From: Fusibacillus kribbianus
GTDB taxonomy: Bacteria; Bacillota; Clostridia; Lachnospirales; Lachnospiraceae
DNA: 64,000 nucleotides
Assembly (NCBI RefSeq): GCF_030053595.1
Contig: NZ_JASGBQ010000002.1
Span: 62,001 to 126,000, forward strand
Direction of reading: 5' to 3'
The position numbers and the translations under genes were made by a program. Below the pieces are notes generated by a model that worked only from the letters and a program-made list of their open reading frames with translations, was not told where the DNA came from and made no database searches. How positions within the stretch are numbered: position 1 is the first letter of the stretch; every line of letters begins with the position of its first letter. Below are positions 9,337 to 16,860 of this stretch, in pieces.

Positions 9337-9918
9337 TTATGCATGAACGGCACGAAGCACCGCCTGCTTGATCCGCCCGTAAACCTCATTGATCCCGCAG
9401 AACTTATCTGCATAAACAATGACCATTCCCTCCCGGCTCTTCGGCGGAACAGGGGTCAGAGGCCACATATGGCGCAGAATCATATTCTGTTCCTTTGGCG
9501 TGATATCAAAGTATTTAACAGCATTGTTCATGGCTACCCTTGGATGGGTGTAGCCGTGAATGTGATTCTTCTCCGTATGCCAGTCATACAGAAACAGATC
9601 ATGAAGAAGCCCGGCCCGGGCCGCCGCCCGATAATCCATGGAATGCTTTCTGCAGATGCAGTAGCTTAAATAAGAAACCTGAATGCAATGAGTCTTTGTG
9701 GTGGTATTTCCATGCTGAATAAATTGATCCATGGACTGAAATACAGGATGCTCCAAGATATCCCGCACACAGGACATGTACACCTCATCCTTCTCGTATT
9801 CCTCCCGATCGACCCATTCCTCTCTGCGGATCCATTCCTCTGCCTGCTCCTTGATCTCACCATGAAGAACAAAGGACTGGGGAAGCTTTTTCTTACAAGA
9901 CACTGTACAGTTCCTCAT
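9337..9918 (-). CDS. HD-domain phosphohydrolase family protein
   Basis: About 193 residues. HD superfamily motifs are visible: THCIQVSYLSY, ARAGLLHDLFLYDW (HD doublet) and HIHGYTHPRVA, then ILRHMWPLTPVPP and YADKFCGINE. Such small clostridial HD proteins are usually annotated as metal-dependent phosphohydrolases of unknown substrate. The reading frame starts 26 bases inside the 3-prime end of glgA, so it is cotranscribed and probably coupled to glycogen synthase. The start is uncertain because no strong ribosome binding site is seen. Confidence 0.75.
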   Translation of the reverse strand: MRNCTVSCKKKLPQSFVLHGEIKEQAEEWIRREEWVDREEYEKDEVYMSCVRDILEHPVFQSMDQFIQHGNTTTKTHCIQVSYLSYCICRKHSMDYRAAARAGLLHDLFLYDWHTEKNHIHGYTHPRVAMNNAVKYFDITPKEQNMILRHMWPLTPVPPKSREGMVIVYADKFCGINEVYGRIKQAVLRAVHA

Positions 9919-11329
9919 ACTTTCTTGCGGAGCTTACCCAGGAGAAATCTCTCGCCATACCTCTGTCGATGATCTTATTCCACTCCCTCTTTTTATTATA
10001 ATACGTATTCTTTGCATACATGATACTGCCCAGCATCTCGTGAGCGTTGTAATTTGCAAAGGAGAATCCGGTTCCGGTGCTCTCATACTCATTGTAGGGC
10101 TCCACCGTGTCCTTCAGACCGCCGGTCTCACGCACAATGGGAACCGTCCCATAGCGGAGGCTGATGATCTGGCTCAGGCCGCAGGGCTCGAACAGACTCG
10201 GCATCAGGAACGCGTCGCAGGCCGCATAAATCTTGTGGGACATAGCCTCAGAATAATAAATGTTTGCCGAAACACTGTCCCCGTATTTCCAGTCATAATG
10301 ACGGAACATGTTCTCATATTTCTCATCGCCGGTTCCAAGAATGACAAACTGCAGATCGTCGGAGCAGATCTGATCCATCACACACTGAATCAGGTCAAGT
10401 CCCTTCTGGTCGGTCAGGCGGGATACGATTCCGATCATAAACTTCTTTGGATTAACTTCCAGTCCCAGCTCCTTCTGAAGAGCTGTCTTATTCTTCACCT
10501 TTTCCTTGCGGAAGGTCCTTGCATCATAGTTCTGTGCGATAAAATGATCATTTGAAGGATCGTATTCCTGATAATCAATACCATTGACAATTCCCCACAG
10601 ATCATGGGAACGGGCCCGCATAAGACCATCCAGCCCTTCGCCGAAGAAAGGAGTCTTGATCTCCTGGGCATATGTGTTGCTGACCGTAGTCACCTTGTCC
10701 GCATAGACGATGCCGCCCTTTAACATATTGCCGTTTCCATAGGATTCCAGCTTGTCCGGCGTAAAGTAATAGTCGGAAAGCTCAGAAATATGCTGGATCA
10801 CCTCGACGCTCCATACCCCCTGGAATTTCAGGTTGTGAATGGTCATAATGGACTTGATGCCGCGGTAAAAAGGATTGTCCGCAAACTTGTCCTTCAGATG
10901 AACGGGAATCAGTCCGGTCTGCCAGTCATGGCAGTGAATGATATCCGGGCGGAAGTCCAGTACCGGAAGTGCGGAAAGCACGGCTTTGGAGAAAAATGCG
11001 AATTTTTCCAAGTCAAAATATGCGTCGGTATAAGGCTTTGCACCGCTGAAATACCATTCATTGTCGATAAAATAGAAGGTGATTCCATCATACTCGGTCT
11101 TGAACAGTCCCACATATCTGTCCTGCCACATGTAATTCATATAAAAATTGGTCACATACTGCGCCTGATCCCGGAACCGTGCAGGAATACACTGATAGTA
11201 GGGAAGGATCACCCGCACATCATACTTTTCCTTGTCAAAATACTTGGGCAGAGAGCCTGCCACATCGGCAAGGCCGCCGGTTTTGATGAACGGTACACAT
11301 TCTGATGTTGCAAACAGGATTTTTTTCAC
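9893..11329 (-). CDS. glgA: Glycogen synthase, ADP-glucose type
   Basis: 478 residues, the normal GlgA length. The GT5 N-terminus is textbook: KKILFATSECVPFIKTGGLA, with the KTGG ADP-glucose motif. The C-terminal lobe contains SRLTDQKGLDL, and PSLFEPCGLSQ, the E-x7-E catalytic/binding motif of retaining GT-B enzymes. It extends alpha-1,4-glucan chains from ADP-glucose in the cytoplasm. The GTG at 11329 is chosen because GGAGG lies 8 bases upstream. No other glg gene is adjacent; it shares a transcript with the downstream HD protein. A promoter with a flanking 9-bp inverted repeat lies just upstream. Confidence 0.95.
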   Translation of the reverse strand: MKKILFATSECVPFIKTGGLADVAGSLPKYFDKEKYDVRVILPYYQCIPARFRDQAQYVTNFYMNYMWQDRYVGLFKTEYDGITFYFIDNEWYFSGAKPYTDAYFDLEKFAFFSKAVLSALPVLDFRPDIIHCHDWQTGLIPVHLKDKFADNPFYRGIKSIMTIHNLKFQGVWSVEVIQHISELSDYYFTPDKLESYGNGNMLKGGIVYADKVTTVSNTYAQEIKTPFFGEGLDGLMRARSHDLWGIVNGIDYQEYDPSNDHFIAQNYDARTFRKEKVKNKTALQKELGLEVNPKKFMIGIVSRLTDQKGLDLIQCVMDQICSDDLQFVILGTGDEKYENMFRHYDWKYGDSVSANIYYSEAMSHKIYAACDAFLMPSLFEPCGLSQIISLRYGTVPIVRETGGLKDTVEPYNEYESTGTGFSFANYNAHEMLGSIMYAKNTYYNKKREWNKIIDRGMARDFSWVSSARKYEELYSVL

Positions 11330-11354
11330 TTTGCTTACCTCCAAATACACTTTT

Positions 11355-11406
11355 CCATAAGAACCCATCTTTTGTCTATTATACTAAATTCTTATGGAAT
11401 TGGGAA
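11355..11406 (-). promoter_or_regulatory. glgA promoter with flanking inverted repeat
   Basis: Minus-strand TTCCCA (11406-11401), 17 bases, TATAAT (11383-11378). The arms CCATAAGAA (11398-11390) and TTCTTATGG (11363-11355) bracket the -10 hexamer. The repeat could be an operator or a leader hairpin. Confidence 0.5.
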
Positions 11407-11439
11407 GCCATTTTTCCTGTCTCTTCCACATTTTTCTCA

Positions 11440-12234
11440 TTATCTGTTTTTATATTCCAGGCGGATCTTATCTGCAATGAGAGCCACAAATTCCGAATTG
11501 GTAGGCTTTCCCTTTCCGGTATTGATGGTATAACCGAACAAGGCGTCAATGGTATCCATCTTTCCTCTGCTCCAGGCCACCTCAATGGCATGACGTATTG
11601 CTCTCTCCACCCGGCTTGGAGTGGTCTGGTGCATCTTGGCTATGGTCGGATAAAGCAGCTTGGTAATGGAATTTAACATCTCCATATCGGATACTGCCAG
11701 AATGATGGCATCCCGCAGATAGCCATAGCCCTTGATATGGGCCGGAACACCGATCTCATGGATCAGATTCGTCACGTCAGTCTCCAGATTCCGCTCGATA
11801 TACTGTTCCTTGCTTTCATAGGGAGCGATCTTCCTGTTTTCTCCTGTTCTGTGCTTTCCCTTTCCGATGTGCTTCATCCTGTTTAACACCATGTCGGAAT
11901 CAAAGGGCTTCATGATATAGTAGGAAGCGCCCAGCTGGAAGGCATCCTCCGTGATCCTCTCCTGTCCGATGGCCGTGATCACAATAAATTCCGGTTTCTT
12001 CTTGAGCGCCGGATCCTTTCCCACCTTCTCCATGACAGACAGTCCGTCCAGTTTCGGCATAATGATGTCAAGGAGCATGATATCCGGCTCCTTCTCTTTT
12101 ATCAGATTGTAGGCCTCTTCCCCGTTGTTCGCTTTTCCAACCACTTCAAATTCCTCATCATGGCTGATGATGTTGTTCAGCAGCTGTAAAATTCTTTCGT
12201 TGTCGTCAGCAATTGCCACCTGTAATTTTGCCAT
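11440..12234 (-). CDS. spo0A: Sporulation master response regulator Spo0A
   Basis: 264 residues. The receiver domain has the acidic pocket (D10, D11), the phospho-acceptor Asp near 56 in [13 protein letters not shown], the conserved Thr and Lys (near 109 in YYIMKPFD). The C-terminal Spo0A DNA-binding domain has the diagnostic [13 protein letters not shown] and [18 protein letters not shown]. Phosphorylated Spo0A binds 0A boxes (TGTCGAA) and starts sporulation. The ATG at 12234 follows AGGAGGA. spoIVB, usually upstream, is not present here. A Spo0E-like phosphatase gene lies 1.3 kb away. This is the clearest sign that the organism belongs to a spore-forming lineage. Confidence 0.97.
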   Translation of the reverse strand: MAKLQVAIADDNERILQLLNNIISHDEEFEVVGKANNGEEAYNLIKEKEPDIMLLDIIMPKLDGLSVMEKVGKDPALKKKPEFIVITAIGQERITEDAFQLGASYYIMKPFDSDMVLNRMKHIGKGKHRTGENRKIAPYESKEQYIERNLETDVTNLIHEIGVPAHIKGYGYLRDAIILAVSDMEMLNSITKLLYPTIAKMHQTTPSRVERAIRHAIEVAWSRGKMDTIDALFGYTINTGKGKPTNSEFVALIADKIRLEYKNR

Positions 12235-12271
12235 TTTTCTTCCTCCTTTTTTCAGTTCGGTGGTATTTCTC

Positions 12272-12301
12272 ATTATAAGAGAGAAGAAGGGAGAATGGCA
12301 A
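12272..12301 (-). promoter_or_regulatory. spo0A promoter
   Basis: Minus-strand TTGCCA (12301-12296), 18 bases, TATAAT (12277-12272), then the AGGAGGA ribosome binding site. It looks like a vegetative sigma-A promoter. Confidence 0.65.
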
Positions 12302-12314
12302 CGAAAAACAGCCG

Positions 12315-12354
12315 CCGGAATCGACAGGAGACGGTCTCATTTTGTCGATTCCGG
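12315..12354 (-). terminator. Hairpin with 12-bp perfect arms, terminator of the DUF362 gene
   Basis: CCGGAATCGACA (12315-12326) and TGTCGATTCCGG (12343-12354) form a perfect stem; on the minus strand it is followed by a TGTTTTTCG tract. Each arm contains TGTCGAT, one base off a Spo0A box, only 40-80 bases upstream of the spo0A promoter. Confidence 0.6.
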
Positions 12355-12363
12355 ACGACACGA

Positions 12364-12387
12364 ACCCGGCCATGCGTATGGCCGGGT
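12364..12387 (-). terminator. Second hairpin between the DUF362 gene and spo0A
   Basis: ACCCGGCCAT and ATGGCCGGGT form a perfect 10-bp stem with a 4-base loop, directly upstream in transcription of the 12315-12354 hairpin. There is no T tract. The two stems probably act together as a barrier to readthrough into spo0A. Confidence 0.5.
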
Positions 12388-12424
12388 CCTGTAAAGAAGC
12401 AGCAGAATAATTGCTGTCGTCTGT

Positions 12425-13288
12425 TTATACCTCTATAAGCTCATATTCTCTGGAGCCGCAGCCCAATGCTGCTGCCGCCTCAATGGTATGAACACCGTTT
12501 CTGGATTCGATTCTCTCCACCAGATGATCTCTTCCTGGATCATCGGATGCATAGACCAGATCCAGGCAGGCCTGGTCCACAGCTACCGGATCCAGGGAAA
12601 CCAGAACACCGATATCCTTCATGCAGGGATCCTCGGCCACTGCACAGCAGTCACAGTCTACGGACATATTCTTCATAACATTGACATAGACCATGCTGCC
12701 GTCAAAGTATCTGATGACGGAGGATGCTGCATCGGCCATGGATTCCAGGAAGGAATCATGATCCGAGGTCCAGAACGCATCCAGATCTCCGACACCATGG
12801 ATATATTTCTTGCCCATGGAGGAAGCAACGCCGATGGAAAGCTGCTTTAATGCTCCGCCGTAGCCGCCCATGGGATGTCCCTTGAAATGGGAAAGAACCA
12901 GCATGGAGTCATAATTGGCGACATGCTTTCCCACAAAATTCTTTTTGATCTTATGGCCGTCGGGAATCGCCAGTTCCAGATCGGGGCCCTCTCCGTCCAG
13001 AATATCCACCGGGAAGAGACGGCTCCAGCCATGCTTCTCCATCAAAGCGATATGCTTCTCTGTGGTATTTCTTGCTCCGTTATAAGCGGTGTTGCACTCC
13101 ACCACAGTTCCCTTCACGTGATCAATCACCGGCTTCCAGAATTCTGCCGTCAGGAAATTCTGATTTCCCTCTTCACCGGAATGTACCTTCACAGCCACCT
13201 TTCCGGTAAGCTCCTTTCCGGCCATCTGATAGAGCTCCAATACCTTTTCCGGAGAAATATCCCGTGAAAAATAAACCTTAGCTTTCAT
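12425..13288 (-). CDS. DUF362 domain-containing protein
   Basis: 287 residues, starting at an ATG preceded by GGAGG. DUF362 landmarks include GKVAVKVHSGEEGNQNFL, SHFKGHPMGGYGGALKQLS and LDPVAVDQACLDL. A CDCC cluster occurs near residue 210, but there is no ferredoxin-type CxxCxxCxxxC motif, so this is the short form without the 4Fe-4S domain seen in many clostridial homologues. Function of the family is unknown; a redox or metal-linked role has been suggested because of frequent ferredoxin fusion. Monocistronic, ending at paired hairpins. Confidence 0.85.
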   Translation of the reverse strand: MKAKVYFSRDISPEKVLELYQMAGKELTGKVAVKVHSGEEGNQNFLTAEFWKPVIDHVKGTVVECNTAYNGARNTTEKHIALMEKHGWSRLFPVDILDGEGPDLELAIPDGHKIKKNFVGKHVANYDSMLVLSHFKGHPMGGYGGALKQLSIGVASSMGKKYIHGVGDLDAFWTSDHDSFLESMADAASSVIRYFDGSMVYVNVMKNMSVDCDCCAVAEDPCMKDIGVLVSLDPVAVDQACLDLVYASDDPGRDHLVERIESRNGVHTIEAAAALGCGSREYELIEV

Positions 13289-13414
13289 TTCTCAACCTCC
13301 TGATTCTGTTGAAATCTTCTATTCCAATAATTCCTTCTTTTATAATACTATCTTTATCCCGTTCGAAGTCAAGCACTTTTTATATTTCTGCTTATTTTGT
13401 GCGAAAAAACATAT

Positions 13415-13457
13415 GGAAAACGAAAAACGGCATACCAACCGTTTCGGATGATATGCC
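13415..13457 (-). terminator. Terminator after the Spo0E-like gene
   Basis: Minus-strand GGCATATCATCC, a GAAAC loop and GGTTGGTATGCC form a stem with two G-U pairs, followed by GTTTTTCGTTTTCC. Confidence 0.75.
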
Positions 13458-13500
13458 GCCTCCCGCAGCTTCCGGCATTTTTCCACGTTGTTCAGCCGGT

Positions 13501-13638
13501 TCATTGCCCTGTCTGTTCCAGATACTGCTCAATGTACCGGTCTAATTCTCTGGAAATTTCCAGGATCTTTTCTGACGATTCTCTTCTTTCAATGGCTTCA
13601 TTCAGTTTCCGTCTTGTTTCTTCAATTTTTCTTTTCAA
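13501..13638 (-). CDS. Spo0E-like sporulation regulatory phosphatase (small ORF)
   Basis: A 45-residue protein, easily missed for its size. Two helices are predicted: KRKIEETRRKLNEAIERR and LEISRELDRYIEQYLEQ. The I..LR..L and S.ELD..I..Y pattern is the signature of Spo0E-family aspartyl-phosphate phosphatases, which dephosphorylate Spo0A~P (Asp of the SxELD motif attacks). The TTG at 13638 is chosen because TTGGAGGGG sits at the right spacing; an upstream in-frame ATG at 13665 lacks one. A candidate 0A box lies about 120 bases upstream and a terminator follows. Its position 1.3 kb from spo0A fits a feedback role. Family assignment is by motif only. Confidence 0.75.
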   Translation of the reverse strand: MKRKIEETRRKLNEAIERRESSEKILEISRELDRYIEQYLEQTGQ

Positions 13639-13665
13639 AATATGTACCCCTCCAACTTTTTTCAT

Positions 13666-13896
13666 GATTTGTATCTATTTCTTTCCTCCTAGAAGTCATT
13701 TTAAGCGATTTTTCGCCAAAAGGCAAACGGATTGCACCGCAGGATTCTTCATTTTTCGACAAATACCTTTCCTGTTGTCCGTCCCATCCACTTTTTCCAG
13801 CGTACTTATTCCAGCTCCCGCACTTCGTTTTCATAAAAAAGCACCGGAGACACCTGGATTTCAGCACCCTTCTCTCATAATTTAACAAGATTGCTC
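13666..13896. other. Intergenic region between the Spo0E-like gene and ychF
   Basis: About 230 bases with no convincing coding frame. It holds TTCGACA at 13755-13761 (a perfect TGTCGAA Spo0A box on the minus strand) and an AGGAGG at about 13680-13685 too far from the Spo0E-like start to serve it. A proline/cysteine-rich open frame on the plus strand is not gene-like. Confidence 0.5.
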
Positions 13897-13925
13897 TTGA
13901 GGAAAAAAAGCCACTGTGATATAAT
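13897..13925 (+). promoter_or_regulatory. ychF promoter
   Basis: TTGAGG (13897-13902), 17 bases, TATAAT (13920-13925). The start codon is at 14018. Confidence 0.7.
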
Positions 13926-14017
13926 TTAAAAACTGTGGTGCGGCCGTCTCCTCCCGGGGAAGAAAACCGCATAATGGATAAAAACATCGAATGAAAAATA
14001 AGGAGATGCGAGAATAT

Positions 14018-15115
14018 ATGAAATTAGGTATCGTGGGCCTGCCCAATGTAGGAAAAAGCACACTGTTCAATTCACTGACCAAGGCGGGTGCCGAATCCGC
14101 CAACTATCCTTTTTGTACCATTGATCCCAACGTGGGTGTTGTGGCCGTTCCCGACTTTCGCCTGGGACTCCTGGCAGACATGTATTCCTCCAGAAAGGTA
14201 ACCCCCGCCGTCATTGAATTCGTAGACATTGCCGGCCTGGTTAAGGGTGCCTCCAAGGGCGAGGGCCTCGGCAATCAGTTCCTGGCAAACATCCGCGAGG
14301 TGGATGCCATCGTTCATGTGGTCCGCTGCTTTAAAAATGACAATATCGTCCATGTTGACGGAAGCATTGACCCCATGCGGGATATCGAAACCATCAACCT
14401 GGAGCTGATCTTCTCCGATCTGGAGATCCTGGAGCGGAGAATCGCCAAAACCTCCAGAGCCGCCTTCAATGACAAGGCTCTTGCCAAGGAGCTTGCTTCC
14501 TTAAAATCCATTCAGAAATATCTGGAGGATGGAAACCTGGCAATTACATACCAGCCGGAGGATGAGGACGAGGAACTCTTCCTCCACTCCTTAAATCTTC
14601 TGACTGCCAAACCGGTCATTTTCGCCGCCAATGTATCCGAGGATGATCTTGCCGACGACGGGGAAAGCAATCCCTTTGTCACACAGGTGCGGGAGTTTGC
14701 TGCTTCTCAAGGCAGTGAGGTGTTCGTCATCTGTGCCCAGATCGAGCAGGAAATCGCAGAGCTTGAGGAAGACGAAAAGAAAATGTTTCTGGAGGATCTC
14801 GGCCTTACCGAATCCGGTCTGGACAAGTTAATTAAGGCCAGCTACAAGCTTCTCGGACTGATCAGTTATCTGACTGCAGGGGAACAGGAAACGAGGGCCT
14901 GGACCATCAAAAAAGGGACAAAGGCTCCCGCTGCCGCCGGAAAGATCCACAGCGATTTTGAACGCGGCTTCATCCGTGCCGAGGTCGTCAATTATCAGGA
15001 TCTTCTGGATGCGGGAAGCTACGCCGCCGCCAAGGAAAAAGGCCTTGTAGGTCTGGAAGGCAAGGAATATGTGGTCAAGGACGGAGATGTGATTCTGTTC
15101 CGGTTTAATGTGTAA
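14018..15115 (+). CDS. ychF: Redox-regulated Obg-like ATPase YchF
   Basis: 365 residues, the normal YchF/OLA1 length. The P-loop GLPNVGKST is at residues 6-14, G3 is DIAGLVKGAS, and the altered G4 FAANVSED replaces NKxD with NxxE, which accounts for the family's preference for ATP over GTP. The central coiled-coil insertion (LIFSDLEILERRI) and the C-terminal TGS domain ending VVKDGDVILFRFNV are present. It binds ribosomes and is linked to translation quality and oxidative stress responses. The ATG at 14018 is preferred over upstream starts because it gives the universal MKLGIVGLPNVG N-terminus. Its terminator abuts the mobile-DNA cluster. Confidence 0.96.
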   Translation: MKLGIVGLPNVGKSTLFNSLTKAGAESANYPFCTIDPNVGVVAVPDFRLGLLADMYSSRKVTPAVIEFVDIAGLVKGASKGEGLGNQFLANIREVDAIVHVVRCFKNDNIVHVDGSIDPMRDIETINLELIFSDLEILERRIAKTSRAAFNDKALAKELASLKSIQKYLEDGNLAITYQPEDEDEELFLHSLNLLTAKPVIFAANVSEDDLADDGESNPFVTQVREFAASQGSEVFVICAQIEQEIAELEEDEKKMFLEDLGLTESGLDKLIKASYKLLGLISYLTAGEQETRAWTIKKGTKAPAAAGKIHSDFERGFIRAEVVNYQDLLDAGSYAAAKEKGLVGLEGKEYVVKDGDVILFRFNV

Positions 15116-15140
15116 TATCATAAAGTCCTTGAAAATTATG

Positions 15141-15172
15141 GGAGTTGCCGATGTGGTTTGGCAACTCCTTTT
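15141..15172 (+). terminator. ychF terminator
   Basis: GGAGTTGCC (15141-15149) and GGCAACTCC (15160-15168) with a 10-base loop, followed by TTTTGATGTTTT. It is the last unit of the conserved backbone before the mobile cluster; an imperfect tandem of TTACCCCTACC follows at about 15179-15201. Confidence 0.8.
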
Positions 15173-15213
15173 GATGTTTTACCCCTACCTTACCCCTACC
15201 GATTATTTTTTGC

Positions 15214-15873
15214 TCAATAACTTACTGCCTTATCCAGTTTCAAAATTTCATTTCGTTTCAAGTCTGTAAGAACATGAGTGTAAGTATCGGCAGTTTCCTG
15301 AATGGTGGCGTGACCAAGGAAACGCTGCATAACTCTTACGTCAATATCGTTTTCTGCTCCTCTGGTGGCGAAAGTGTGACGGAGACAATGAGGATGTAAG
15401 CCGCTCAGACCAATCTTTTCGCAAATATTATAAAAAGTACGCCGCATATTCGTAGGGTCAAGCGGTCTGCCTAACTGCGTGGCAAAGACAAGTCCATTAT
15501 CCTCATACGCTGAACCTGCTTTCAGCTTATTGCGTAATTGGTCTTTACGAACGTCATGCAGTAATTTGATTGCTGTCTGGTTGAGGGGAACTGTCCGTCT
15601 GCTGGCTTCTGTTTTAGGCGTGCCAAATTCCAAGTGCCAGCGTTCCTCTGCATTATCTGGGTCTTTTACCTTGCGGAGAGTACGCACAACATGAAGTTGA
15701 TTTTCCTTAAAGTCTATATCTTCCCATTTCACTGCAAGCAATTCCCCTAATCGTAATCCTGTGCAGAGGTCGAAAATATAGCTACAGCCCATATATGTAT
15801 TTTTTGCCTGCTCCACAAAAGCATCTTGTTGTTCCTGTGTTAATACCGTAAACGCTCCATAGGTTCTTTCCAA
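15214..15873 (-). pseudogene. Tyrosine recombinase (ICE/phage-type integrase), 5-prime truncated
   Basis: About 219 residues remain of a usual 380-400. The catalytic domain is intact: TGLRLGEL with the first Arg (about 41), HPHCLRHTFATR with the His-x-x-Arg pair, GHA, and the nucleophile Tyr in ADTYTHVL. The N-terminal SAM-like arm and core-binding domains are absent; in frame upstream there is a stop codon and then the 37-bp repeat and mobile DNA. The fragment starts almost exactly at that repeat, so the loss looks like a rearrangement. It may still be translated from a TTG but is unlikely to integrate DNA alone. It marks a former integrative element inserted next to the ychF terminator. Confidence 0.85.
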
Positions 15874-15884
15874 CCTTAGTTGAT
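15848..15884 (-). repeat. 37-bp inverted repeat, left copy
   Basis: On the minus strand ATCAACTAA, a 4-base variable part and the 24-mer beginning GGAAAGAACCTATGGAGC match the plus strand at 19692-19728 in 34 of 37 positions. This copy lies inside the N-terminal codons of the truncated integrase. Confidence 0.85.
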
Positions 15885-16059
15885 ACTAAATCGAAATTTC
15901 TCATGCAACAGTACTTTTGCTTTAAGTAACTGAAAACTATTCCGTCCATACATTGTCCTTAACCATTGTTAGCATCGGGCTAAATCAACCATATTTCATC
16001 GGGTTAATTTAACCAATTCTCATCAGATTAAAATAACCAACGCATCAGATTCAATTAGT

Positions 16060-16860
16060 TTAATCCTTTCGTGTTACGCCCGGCTTGGGTCTGCCGGTTT
16101 CTATTGCTATTGTTTCCAGACGTTTTCCTCTGTAGCTGTTCCCTTTCATCATGAAGACAGTTGCATCGTCAAAGATTCGATCAAGGGCACAAAGAAGTGA
16201 GGAGTCTTCACCGAAGAATTCGCCCCATTTGTTCGGACTCATGTTGCTTGTGAAGATCATGGTATTAGGACCTTCTTTGTTATAGCGTCGGTCCACCATA
16301 TCGAAAAACATCCGCGTAGATTCTTTGTTGAAGACACACCGGCCAATCTCATCGATGATCAGACAGGACGGCTTTACCAAAGCATTGATCGTAGAACTTT
16401 CGCGGCCATATTTTACTGCATCTGTCAGACGCTGGTTCAGTTCGGGTGCTTTCAAAAAATAAGTCTTTAATCCATGTATGCAGCACTCTCTTCCATATGC
16501 CATAGCCAGATGAGTTTTTCCAACACCCTGTGGTCCGATAAATGCTAGGTTTCGTCCCGCATTTACTGCTGTCAGAGAGGGCAGGTTTCTTAATGCTTCT
16601 ATCTGCTTTCCCTGGACAAGACTAAAATCGAAGCTGTCAAACGTCTTCGGTTCTTTTAACGGAAGCCTGCTCATCTTAAGAAGCGTATTTCTGATTGTCT
16701 CTTCCTTTTGATTGCGCAGGTGGGCAAACACAAGCGCTACTGCTTCCAGCTGTTCCGGACTCATTGCTTCTGAATCAAGAAGTTCCATAAGTCCATTGGT
16801 ATAAGCATTGATCTTAAGAGAGTCGATGTCTGCGCTGATCCTTGAAAATACATCATTCAT
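16060..16860 (-). CDS. istB: IS21-family helper ATPase IstB
   Basis: 266 residues from the ATG at 16860, preceded by GGGGAGGG. AAA+ DnaC-like ATPase: Walker A GPQGVGKTH at 109-117, Walker B SCLIIDEIGR, and sensor-type FTSNMSPNKW. IstB assembles on DNA and activates the IstA transposase for target capture. It overlaps istA by 8 bases (ATGAATGA), giving translational coupling. The C-terminal tail is basic, as is usual. Confidence 0.93.
   Translation of the reverse strand: MNDVFSRISADIDSLKINAYTNGLMELLDSEAMSPEQLEAVALVFAHLRNQKEETIRNTLLKMSRLPLKEPKTFDSFDFSLVQGKQIEALRNLPSLTAVNAGRNLAFIGPQGVGKTHLAMAYGRECCIHGLKTYFLKAPELNQRLTDAVKYGRESSTINALVKPSCLIIDEIGRCVFNKESTRMFFDMVDRRYNKEGPNTMIFTSNMSPNKWGEFFGEDSSLLCALDRIFDDATVFMMKGNSYRGKRLETIAIETGRPKPGVTRKD

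Noticed and set aside
15141-15201. An att site for the integrase next to the ychF terminator.
   Set aside because: A tandem TTACCCCTACC is present, but no matching copy was found at the far side of the mobile cluster, so boundaries cannot be defined.
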